This document shows positions 1 to 13,100 of a DNA stretch of 64,000 nucleotides, in pieces. Location: the NCBI RefSeq assembly GCF_018812025.1, contig NC_063051.1, forward strand, positions 3,005,501-3,069,500. Reading direction: 5' to 3'. Under the pieces are notes generated by a model. The model was not told where the DNA came from, did no database searches, and saw nothing but the letters and a program-made list of their open reading frames with translations. The DNA comes from Megalobrama amblycephala. Taxonomy: Eukaryota > Chordata > Actinopteri > Cypriniformes > Xenocyprididae. The translations under genes were made by a program, and so were the position numbers. Within the stretch, counting starts at the first letter, position 1, and every line of letters starts with the position of its first letter.

Positions 1-623
1 TTCTTATGAATGACGTGTTTGTCAGTGAGTCAGTGTTGCTGAGGCAAAGTAGGCCCTTTGTTACCAAACATCAAGTAACTAAATTAGGATACAATTATAA
101 GTGATTCGCAAACTGTTAAACATTAAACTGTTAGTTACTTTAAAACTAACCTTCATCTGGGAGATCACATGAATATTTGATCTGTTAAAGCCACATTATG
201 TAAATTTTTGCCGCTAGAGGTCGCTTATCCTTGATTTTGTGGAATCATGGGATGTGTGGAAACAGACAGTGGAAAAGAATCGGGACGGGACTCAGGTAGA
301 AATCAGGTTGTAGTCCCTACCAGCTGTTTAAACAGAGATTTCTGTAAAAGAAAATATCTCTCTTTGCATTGAACTTTGAGCGTCATAACTTTGCAGATGT
401 TGTTTATGATCAAACAGCAACATTACACACTAACTAAAGTTAAAAAAGTCAAATCATAATCAAACACCGCTTTAAATGTGCAGATTGTCTGACAAACAGT
501 GTTCCTAAAGGATAGTGAATGTTTTGGTTTATGATGTGGTACATTATTTATTAAAAAGGGAGTTATTATACCAACATGTTTTGAATATGTCAGCTCAGAT
601 GTACTGAATGTGTGTCTCCACAG

Positions 624-1759
624 ATACCTGTATGACATCAGCGGTCAGCCGGCGACTGATGCCACTAACCAGTGGCTGGAATGGGAGGCGACAAACTTAC
701 AGGTGACAATCTGCAATGTCAAAAATTAAAGCAATAGTTTGATTCTGTCATCATGTCGTTAGGACTTACGTTCATCTTTGAATCACAAATAAAGATATTT
801 TTAATGAAATCTGAGTTAAAAGTCTGTTCACCCATAAAAAAAATGAAAGAAGAGACACGATCACTTTATATGATCAGCGTGTTTAATTTCTGTTTACTGT
901 GTTTGCTGCTCTATGTAATGTTCACTGATCTGTGATTATATGTGAATAAAAGCCTGAATTAAATCTGTTCAATTAAACGATTACATGAAATCTCCTTCAT
1001 TTGTGTTTTGAAAATAAATGAATAAATGATGACAGAATCTCTTTTAGGATGTTTAATAATACTGGAACTTTAGATAATTATAGCAGGTGATAAAAACATG
1101 ATACTGTAAGTGGAAATGGAGTTGAAAGGTGTCTCAGATTTATTTATCAGATTCGCTGGATCAAACACAATTACACAGATTTATAAGTTCTGCAAACAAA
1201 AGCATAATCTTCTCGTGCTTTAACAGATGCGTGTGCTTTTTGTGTTTAATGCCTTTTCCTCAGTGCGTAACTTATATTTTATGGTTATATCTTTATCTGT
1301 AAATGTTTTTACAAGTATTTACATTTTGCATAATCTGACGACGAGCATCACAGACTTCACTGAAAACAGATCGAGCGAAATAATTCACATTTTGCTAAAA
1401 ATGTTTTGTTAGAAATTAAGTGTAGGTTTAAAAATATACATTAATGTGTGTGTTCCTCATTGCTCGATTAATCTGAAAAAATTATCAACTGATTAATCGA
1501 TTATCAAAATAATCATTCGTTGTAGCCCTATAAAAAGACCATTAAATATAAGATCAATGGAAGTCTCTGCAGTGTCCTGACTAATATAGTGATGTGTGTG
1601 TATTTGTGTGTTCAGCCTGCAGTGCTACAGTCTCTCCACATGGTGGCGCTGCAGGGGAAGCGTGTCGAGGCGGCCGCTGTGATGAAGGAACACCTGAACT
1701 GGCTGGAACAGAGTCTGAGCAAGAGAAACACAGCGTTCTTCATGGCAGTGAGTCCAGTT

Positions 1760-1795
<36 letters not shown>

Positions 1796-2195
1796 ATCTC
1801 ACACACACACATGATCAAACACACACTCTCTCTTGATCACACACACACACTCACACAAACACACACTGACCGACAGCTTCAGTAATTATAAAATTTTACA
1901 TTAAAATTGGTTCATATTTAGAGGTTTGAATTGCTGGATAAAGTGTGAAGCTCTGCGACTATGATTACAGTTAGTGTTCCTCACTGGAGAACCTTATATA
2001 ACTTCATTCATGTTTTTTTTGGTTTTATAACATGATTACTTAGCATATAAATACCTTTATTTAAAATTGTGAAGATATTCATATTAATGAGAAAAATTAA
2101 AGCTGATATTCCTGCACTGTTAATCAATTGTTTACTTTACAAAATCATGATAACAGTTGTGCAAAGCAATAATATATATATATATATATATAAAA

Positions 2196-2267
<72 letters not shown>

Positions 2268-4105
2268 TACAGTCCAAAAGTTTGGAACCACTAAGATTTT
2301 TAATGTTTTTAAAAGAAGTTTCGTCTGCTCACCAAGGCTACATTTATTTAATTAAAAATACAGTAAAAAACAGTAATATTGTGAAATATTATTACAATTT
2401 AAAATAACTGTGTACTATTTAAATATATTTGACAAAGTAATTTATTCCTGTGATCAAAGCTGAATTTTCAGCATCGTTACTCCAGTCTTCAGTGTCACAT
2501 GATCCTTCAGAAATCATTCTGATATGCTGATTTGCTGCTCAAGAAACATTTATGATTATTTTCAATGTTGAAAACAGTTGTGTACTTTTTTTTTCAGGAT
2601 TCCTTGATGAATAGAAAGTTCAAAAGAACAGCATTTATCTGAAATACAAAGCTTCTGTAGCATTATACACTACCGTTCAAAAGTTTGGGGTCAGTAAGAA
2701 TTTTTATTTTTATTTTTTTGAAAAGAAATTAAAGAAATGAATACTTTTATTCAGCAAGGATGCATTAAATCAATCAAAAGTGGCAGTAAAGACATTTATA
2801 ATGTTACAAAAGATTAGATTTCAGATAAACACTGTTCTTTTGAACTTTCTATTCATCAAATAATCCTGAAAAAAAATATTGTACACAAATATTTTGTACA
2901 ATTGTACACATTAAATGTTTCTTGAGCAGCAGATCAGCATATTAGAATGATTTCTGAAGGATCATGTGACACTGAAGACTGGAGTAATGATGCTGAAAAT
3001 TCAGCTTTGCATCACAGGAATAAATTACTTTGTCAAATATATTCAAATAGAAAACAGTTATTTTAAATTGTAATAATATTTCACAATATTACTGTTTTTA
3101 CTGTATTTTTAATTAAATAAATGTAGCCTTGGTGAGCAGACGAAACTTCTGTTAAAAACATTAAAAATCTTAGTGGTTCCAAACTTTTGAACTGTACTGT
3201 ATATATATATTATAATATATATGTATATGTAAGGCTGTTTTTCAGTAGCAGTTTCGAGACACAAGATGGCAGCGATTAGCTATTATTCCTCCTTGTGTTT
3301 GTATGTAAAGAGAGAGAGAGATCCTCAGAGTGAGGAAATGATCTGACAGATTCAAGAGTCTTTCTGATCGATTCTTTCGAAGAATCAGTTCATAGGAGTC
3401 ATTAGATCTTGAATCGGTTTGATTTTGAGTAGAGAAACCGAAGAGAACACGATAAAACGTAAAATTACGAATTTTCGAATGAGCTTTTATTTTTATATGG
3501 CCATTTTTCAGTTTAATTTTAGTCATTTTGATTGTGTTTTTGTTCATTTTATTTATTATTTCAGTTTTAGTGTTAGTAATTTTAGTACTTTCACTTAAAC
3601 GTATTTTAATCAGTTAATTTTTAAGTTTAAATTTTTCATCTAAAATTTTATTGGTGACACTTTACAATAAAGTTAACATTAATTAATGCATTAACTAACA
3701 ATGAGTTATACATTTATTGCAGTATTTATGCATCTTTTTTAATGCTAGTTAATAAAAGCAAAACTGTTCATCATTAAATAATATTAACAGACACAACTTT
3801 TGATTTTAATAACGTATTAGTAAATGTTGACATTAATATTAATTAAGATTAAAAAATGTGTTTTTTGTGTTCCATTTCCATGAAATCTTGTTGCAAAGCT
3901 TTTCCATAATTTAATTCAATTATTTGCCAAGGAAACATTTCTAATTTTTCATAAAGTTTTTCATCTAATATTGATTTGTAATAGAATAAAGCACTGATAA
4001 TAAGATGTGTGTTTCAGGAGGAGATGTCAGTAGCAGATGTTGTCCTGTGGGCGGCGCTCTACCCTCTGTTATCTGACGCGGGTGTTGAAGCAGGTAAGCG
4101 CTCGA

Positions 4106-4138
<33 letters not shown>

Positions 4139-7100
4139 CTGTCTGACGCTGCTGTTCTCTGCAGGCGAGCTGGTGCGCGGATGGTTCCAGCGTGTCGGTG
4201 TCCTCTCCGCGTGTCAGACGGCCGCTCAGACGGTCCTGCGGGGAAAAGGTGCCGAAGCCCTGAAGACGTTCCTGCAGAAGCACACGTCCGCGCACACACA
4301 GCGCCGGGACAGTCCCACCAACACCGGCGACGTACGCATCAATCACTGATTTACATGAGCATCTTTCAGATTTTAGATACGTCATCTTTTAGTCTAATTC
4401 AGCTTTTCGTATTATTAATTATAGTACTATGACTTAAACATTTTAATTAAGTCAGTTTGCAAAGAAAACATTTCTCATTTTCAGTTTTTATTTTTTTTAG
4501 TTTAGTTTTTCATCTTCATTTTCATTACTTCAATTAACATTAATATATTGAATTGGCTTTTATTTTTATATTTTAATTTTAATTTGTTTTGGTAATTTTG
4601 TTATGTGCTTTTGTAATTTTTATAAGTTTTATTTTAATATTTTAAGTTGTAGTACTATAACATTTTAATTAAGTTAGTTGCCAAAGCAACATTTCTCATT
4701 TTCAGTTTTAATTTATTTGTTTTTTTTAAGTTTAGTTTTATTTCAGCTTAACTTTAGTTAATGTTAATATTTTGAATTAGCTTTTATTTTTATATTTTCA
4801 TTTTTAATTTTAGTTTGTTTATATGCTATTGACATTTTTTTTTTTTTTAATATTTATATTTGGATTTATTTTTATTTCAGTTTTAATATTAGTAATTATA
4901 GTACTTAAAAATATTTTAATATTCAGTTAATTTAAATAATTCAACTAATATTTTTTATTTCAGCTTTACATCAGTTAATATTTGAAATTAGCTTTTATTT
5001 TTATATTTTCTGTTTTAACTTATTTTGTGCTTTTGTCATTTTTATTTATTTTTTGTTTTATCATTTCTATATAGTTGTAATTCATTTCAGTTTTAGTAAT
5101 TTAAGTACTTATTTTCTGTTAGTTGTCAAGACATTTATATTTTTTGTTTACGTTGAAGTCTTCTAATATTTATATATTCCAGCTTTATTTCAGTTACTAA
5201 TTTAAGTTTCAGTAAACACGTCCATCTCATATTTCTCAAGAAAATATAAGAAATTATATTTTGCATAATGAAACTTAAGCTAATTTTTGGTTTTAATAAT
5301 TATAATCAGTATAATTAAGCAGCTCGTCCCGAATTTAAGCAAAATTTATTGAATCTCATAATGGTCACAATTCAGACTAACATCTTAAAATCTAATGAAA
5401 TAAATGCATTATGATTAAAGTTTAATTGTCATGCAAATGATCCTAAAACAGGCTTAATTTTTTCATGAAAAATATTATTTATTATTTATTTATTCCATTT
5501 TGGTGTGAAACATGACTGTCAACATATTTTCTTTATAAGAAAATTTGGGGTATTAAAAATAAAAGTTAAAAATTACATTTATTTATAATGAACATTAAAT
5601 ATGCTTAATTTTCTTTATGCAAAATTTATTTTTGATGTAAAGTATGACAGACATTTTACAAATATATTTATGAACAGATTTATTTTGTTCTGTTCTTCAT
5701 GAGATGTTTAGTTGGTCGTCTCACACACTTCAGTAAGACTGTGATGTGTGTTTCGTCAGGCTGAAGACGGCGAGCGCGTGATGAGCGTGGAGGAGATCGA
5801 AGGAGCGGCTCAGGTCTGGTCTGAAGGACTCAAATCTGCTCCTGCCGTCACTGAGAGGAAACACCCAATGTACGATCATAATCGCTGCACACAAAACACT
5901 CACGTCTGTCCGTCCGTCTTCCGTCAGTGATGTCATGGTGTGTGTTTCTCAGTCTCCCTCAGGAAGGAAAGAGAAACGTGCTGCTCACGAGCGCTCTGCC
6001 GTACGTCAACAACGTGCCGCACCTGGGGAACATCATCGGCTGTGTGCTCAGTGCTGACGTGTTCGCCAGGTAACGTCACTTCCTGCTTGAATGTTGATTA
6101 TTCTCCTCATATTCTCCATTGTTGCAGCTCCTCTCTTCCCAGTCTGTCAGTAACGCTCTTAGTTCCTGTCTCTATGAAGCCCCGCCTTCTGAAAAGCACA
6201 ATGTGCTCTGATTGGTCGGCTGGAGCAGTGTGTTGTGATTGGTGTTTGGGAAATGTCCCGCCCCTTACCTTAACCGCCAGTTTCAACTAACTCAAACAAG
6301 CCCCGCCCCTTTATTCTGCGCATGAATTATTATCACAGTCACATGTGAGCGTCTGTCGGTGTTTGTTTGCAGATATGGGCGTTTACGAGGCTGGAATCTC
6401 TTGTACGTCTGCGGTACGGATGAGTACGGAACAGCCACGGAGAACAAGGCTCGGGAGGAGGGCCTGACGCCGCAAGAGATCTGCGATAAATACCACACCG
6501 TCCACGCCGCCATCTACCAGTGGTTCCAGATCGACTTTGATTTCTTCGGCCGCACGACCACTGAACGCCAAACTGAGTAAGAACGGTTCGCTTAGTGAAG
6601 CTTTTTAGACTTTTTAGTGTTTATTTATGGTTACGTTTAGTTTATTATGTATATTAGGTTTCTTTTTTGTCATTTTATCATCTTTTTATTATTAATTTTA
6701 AATTTAAACATTTATCATTTTACATTTTTATACATTTTGAATTGAATTGACAATTTTATTTTATTTACAAATGTCATATGCATGAATTTAAGGTTGATGT
6801 TTTTGTTTTGTTCATTATTTAAAAGGATTCAACCAAAGATTGTGATGCCGACTTTAATCCATTCTTAAATTATATTTTCTTTCTTCTATAAGTTATTTTA
6901 TCATCTTTTTGATCAATTTTAAATTTAAAAAATAAAAATTTTAAATGTTTATAAATTTTGAGTTTATTTGAATTGGCAATATACTGAATCAATATCACCA
7001 CAGCAGAAACATTTTATTTTATTTTATTTTCAAATTTCATATGTATGAACTAATTGCTGTTGTTTTTATTTTTTTCATTATATGAAATGATTTAGTCAAA

Positions 7101-10100
7101 GTATTTGATAACATAAAACAAATTACTTTGGTTTTTAACATGTATTTTCTTTCTTTTATCTTATTTTATTATCTTTTTTGGTTAAATTAAAAAATTATAA
7201 TTTTAAATTTTTATAAATTTTGAATTGGCAATATGTCAATATCACCACTGCAGAAACTTTATTTTGTTTTATTTTTATTTATTTATTTATTTACAAATAT
7301 CATATGCATGAATTTAAGGTTGATGTTTTTGTTTTGTTCATTATTTAAAAGGATTCAACCAAAGATTGTGATGCCATAAAACAATTTAATGACTTTAATC
7401 CATTCTTAAATTATATTTTCTTTCTTCTATAAATTATTTTACCATCTTTTTAATCAATTTTAAATTTAAAAAATGAAAATTTTAAATGTTTATAAATTTT
7501 GAATTTATTTGAATTGGCAATATACTGAATCAATATCACCACAGCAGAAACATTTTATTTTATTTTCAAATATATGAACTAATTGCCATTTTTATTTTTT
7601 TCAATATATAAAATGATTTAGTCAAAGTATTTGATAACATAAAACAAATTACTTTGGATTTTAACATATGCATTTTCTTTATTTTATCTTATTTTATTAT
7701 CTTTTTTATTAAATTAAAAAATATATATAATTTTAAATGTTTATAAATTTTCAATTGGCAATATATCAATATCACCACTGCAGAAACTTTATTTTATTTT
7801 ATTTTTTAAATTTATTTATTTATTTATTTATTTACAAATATCATTTGCATGAACTGATTGCTGTTGTTTTTGTTTTGTTCATTATATAAAAGGATTCAAC
7901 CAAAGATTGTGATGTCATAAAACAATTTAATGACTTTAATCCATTCTTAAATTATATTTTCTTTCTTCTATAAGTTATTTTATCATCTTTTTTATCAATT
8001 TTAAATTTAAAAAATGTATTTGAATTGGCAATATACTGAATCAATATCACCACAGCAGAAACATTTTATTTTATTTTATTTTCAAATATCATATGCATGA
8101 ACCAATTGCTGTTGTTTTTATTTTTTTTCATTATATGAAATGATTTAGTCAAAGTATTTGATAACATAAAACAGATTACTTTGGATTTTAACATATGCAT
8201 TTTCTTTCTTTTATCTTATTTTATTATCTTTTTTTTTTATTAAATTAAAAAAAATAATTTTAAATGTTTATAAATTTTGAATTGGCAATATGTCAAAATC
8301 ACCTTTATTTTATTTTTATTTATTTATTTATTTACAAATATCATATGCATGAACTGATTGCTGTTGTTTTTGTTTTGTTCATCATATAAAAGGATTCAGT
8401 CAAAGCTTGTGATGCCATAAAACACTAGATAAAATTACTCTGGATCTTAAAATATATTTTCAAAATACTTTTTTTTTTTTAAGTCTGACACTGAATGTTT
8501 ATCCGCAGGCAGGTTGTGTAGTTACATCATTGTTGGAGATCTAACTGAGCTCTGCCACCGTATCAGACGAGCTAAAGTTGTTTTTAACTAAATCACGTCT
8601 GCGTCTCCTCAGAATCGCTCAGGACATTTTCTGGCGTCTGCACGAGAGGGGCTTTCTGCTGGAGGACACGGTCGAGCAGCTGCGCTGTGAAAGCTGCCAG
8701 CGTTTCCTGGCCGACCGCTTCGTGGAGGGCGTGTGCCCTCACTGCCATTACCCAGAAGCCCGCGGGGACCAGTGTGACAAATGTGGCCGCCTCATCAATG
8801 CTGTGGAGCTCAGGGTACGGTTCAAGACCACTCGTTCCTCTACATCCTTCAGGGGACACTATCAGTGTCAATATTGATCATGCTAAATAAAAGTATTAAT
8901 TTCTCACAGAGTAGTGTATGTTTACTATGGGGTGTATATTTGATTATCATATGGTCTCTCCTGTAGAATCCTCAGTGTAAGGTGTGCAAGGAAACGCCGG
9001 TGATCCGCTCCTCTAAACACCTGTTTCTGAACCTGCCGAAGGTAAAATAACACCTGTGAGATGTTGTTGATCTCTTTATCTTCAGCTCAGTCTGAGTGTG
9101 TGTTTGTGACAGCTGGAGGACGAGTTGGAGCAGTGGCTGGAGAAGTCGATAGGCTCCGGCGACTGGACGCTGAACGCGCGGCACATCACGCGCTCGTGGC
9201 TCCGTGACGGCCTGAAGCCGCGCTGCATCACGCGTGACCTGCGGTGGGGGACGCCCGTGCCGCACCAGGATTACAAGGAGAAGGTATGAACGCACAGATC
9301 AGATGTTGTTTCACTAATATCATCCATTAATCCCAACTGTATCCGTCTGTCCATGAAGGTGTTCTACGTGTGGTTCGACGCTCCTATTGGCTACCTGTCC
9401 ATCACGGCAAACTACACCGACCAATGGGAGAAGTGGTGGAAGAACCCTCAGCAGGTGACACTCCTCAGTTTAAAGGATTAGTTCACTTTCAGATTAAAAT
9501 TTCATGATAATTTATTCACCTCCATGTCATCCAAGATGTTCATGTCTTTCTTTCTTCAGTCGGAAAGAAATGAAGGTTTTTGAGGAAAACATTCCAGGAT
9601 TTTTCTCCATATAGTGGACTTCACTGGGGTTCAACGGGTTGAAGGTCCAAATGTCAGTTTCAGTGCAGCTTCAAAGCTTTTTACACGATTCCAGACGAGG
9701 AATAAGAGTCTTATCTAGAGAAACCATCGGACATTTTCTAAAAAAATACAAATTATATACTTTTTAACCACAAATGCTCGTCTTGCACTAGCTCTCTTCT
9801 TCTTCTCCACAGGTCAAAGTTTGAACTAAATTGTCATATTCAATATGCTAGTGCAAGTATATAACAATTAGTTCAAACTTTGACCTGTGGAGGGCAGTAA
9901 TACACTTAGCAGTGTCTACACTGACGGAATTCAAATAGAGAAGAAGAAGAAGAGAGCTAGTTCAAGACGTAAAAGTACATAATTATTCTTTTTTTTTTAG
10001 AAAATGTCCGATGGTTTCTCTAGATAAGACTCTTATTCCTCGTCTGGGATCATGTAGAGCTCTTTGAAGCTGCACTGAAACTGACATTTGGACCTTCAAC

Positions 10101-13100
10101 CCGTTGAACCCTGAAAAATCCTGGAATGTTTTCCTCAAAAACCTTCATTTCTTTTCCACTGAAGAAAGAAAGACATGAACATCTTGGATGACATGGGGGT
10201 GAGTAAATTATCAGGAAATTTTAATCTGAAAGTGAACTAATCCTTTAATGAATTCTCTTAATTCTCCCACTGATTGACGAAACGCTGCTGTCTGTAACAG
10301 GTGTGGTTCAGCGTGTGATTGTCATGTGTGTCCTGTAGGTGGAGCTGTATAACTTCATGGCGAAGGACAACGTTCCGTTCCACAGTGTCGTTTTCCCTTG
10401 TTCACTTCTTGGAGCTCAAGACAACTACACACTGGTCAATAATCTCATTGCCACCGGTGAGATTTTTTTAAAATTCAGATTATTAAAATAACATCAAACG
10501 AAACAGCAGTCTAATATTATCAAAGATGCATATTCCACTTCACATTGACCCTTTAAAATGCGAGTTTGGATTTTTAATATTTTTGAAAAGTCTCTTCTGC
10601 TCATCAAATCTGCATTTATTTGATCAAAAATACAGTAAAAATTGTGAAATATTATTCCAATGTAAATCAGCTGTTTTCTATGTGAATATATAGTAAAGTG
10701 TAATTTATTCCTGTGATCAAAGCTGAATTTTCAGCATCATTACTCCAGTCTTCAGTGTCACATGATCCTTCAGAAATCATTCTAATATGATGATTTGATG
10801 CTCAAGAAACATTTATGATTATTATCAGTTATTTTTTGTGGAAACTGTGATGCATTTTATTTTTAAGGATTCATTGATGGATAAAAAAGTAAAAAAAAAG
10901 AAACAGCATCTGACAACACTGATCAGACTGATTTTGTAGCATGTAATTGGCTGATTTCATAATGAATGTTTTTCCAGAATACTTGAATTATGAGGACACC
11001 AAGTTCTCCAAGAGTCGTGGTGTGGGTGTGTTCGGTGACATGGCCAAAGACACCGGCATCCCGTCCGACGTCTGGCGCTTCTACCTCCTGTATCTGCGGC
11101 CTGAAGCTCAGGATTCAGCGTTCTCCTGGGCCGACATGGCTCTCAAGAACAACTCTGAGCTCCTCAACAACCTGGGCAACTTCATTAACAGGTTTGTGTT
11201 GGTGGATTGTGAGTTAGAATTATTATTAATGCATTATTAACGCTTTATTATGGTAAAGCGTTACCGTTTTCTTTAACGATGCTGATGTTTCCACAGGGCA
11301 GGGATGTTTGTGAGCAAGTTCTTCGACGGCTGCGTTCCTGAGATGATTCTGAATGAAGACGATAAGCGGCTCATCGCTCAGGTGTGCTGGGAGCTCAAGC
11401 AGTACATCCAGCTGCTGGATAAAGTCAGGTCAGGAGTTACCCACAATTCCTCATGGACGTGTGTGCATGGAATGAAATGCAGAGATTCACAGATTTGGAT
11501 TGTGCAGGAGCCTGCAGAGCTGCACGATAAATCGTTAAAAGACGGCGATCTTGATTTAAACACCCACAAGAGATTAATTCAAAAATGCTGATTCATCCAG
11601 TAATGAATCAAGTGAAGTGTTTATTAGTGAGTCATTGAATCATTTATTCAAGAGATTAATTCGAAAATGCTGATTCATTCCAGTAATGAATCAAGCAAAG
11701 TCTTTTAATGAGTCGTTGAATCATTCATTCGAGATTTGTTCAAAAATGCTGATTCATCCAGTAATGAATCAAGTGAAGTCTTTATTTGTGAGTCATTGAA
11801 TCATTCATTCAAGAGATTCATTCAGAAATCACTGATTCATTTACATTTACGCATTTGGCAGACGCTTTTATCCAAAGCGACTTACATTACATTATACTAT
11901 ACATTTGTGTCTGAGTATGTGCAATCCCTGGGATCGAACCCATGACCTTGGCATTGTTAGTGCCATGCTCTAACCACTGAGCTACAGGAAAGCTGTAGCT
12001 CATTCATCCAGTAATGAAGCAAGTGAAATGTTTATTAGTGAGTCATTGAATCATTCATTCAAGAGATTAATTCGAAAATGCTGATTCATTCCAGTAATGA
12101 CTCAAGCAAAGTCTTTTAATGAGTCGTTGAATCATTCATTCGAGATTTGTTCAAAAATGCTGATTCATCCAGTAATGAATCAAGTGAAGTCTTTATTTGT
12201 GAGTCATTGAATCATACATTCAATAGATTCTTTCGAAAACGCTGATTCATGCAGTAATGAATCTAGTGAAGTCTTTATGAGTGAGTCATTGAATCATACA
12301 TTCAATAGATTCTTTCGAAAACGCTGATTCATCCAGTAATGAATCTAGTGAAGTCTTTATGAGTGAGTCACTGAATCATTCATTCGAGATTCATTCAAAA
12401 AAACACTGATTCATCCAGTAATGAAGCAAGTGAAGTCTTTTTGAGCGAGTCATTGAATCATACATTCAAGAGATTCATTCAAAAACGCTGATTCATCCAG
12501 TAATGAAGCAAGTGAAGTGTTTGTTTGAGTCATTGAATCATTCATTCAAGAGATTAATTCGAAAATGCTGATTCATTCCAGTAATGACTCAAGCAAAGTC
12601 TTTTAATGAGTCGTTGAATCATTCATTCGAGATTTGTTCAAAAATGCTGATTCATCCAGTAATGAATCAAGTGAAGTCTTTATTTGTGAGTCATTGAATC
12701 ATACATTCAAGAGATTCATTCAAAAAAACACTGATTCATTCCAGTAATGACTCAAGCAAAGTCTTTTAATGAGTCGTTGAATCATTCATTCGAGATTTGT
12801 TCAAAAATGCTGATTCATCCAGTAATGAATCAAGTGAAGTCTTTATTTGTGAGTCATTGAATCATACATTCAAGAGATTCATTCAAAAACGCTGATTCAT
12901 GCAGAAATGAAGCAAGTGAAGTGTTTGTTTGAGTCATTGAATCATTCATTCAAGAGATTCATTCGAAAATGCTGATTCATCCAGTAATGAATCAAGTGAA
13001 GTCTTTATGAGTGAGTTATTGAATCATTCATTCAAGAGATTCATTCAAAAAAACACTGATTCACCCAGTAATGAATCAAGTGGATTCTTTTTGAGTGAGT

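Noticed and set aside
1..620. Possible upstream mars1 exon
   Set aside because: No frame matches the GST-like domain sequence expected before YLYDISGQ; the missing exons appear to lie outside the window.
11928..11990. tRNA-like sequence with A and B boxes
   Set aside because: Continuous with a SINE tail and repeated at 60300; a SINE head, not a working tRNA gene.
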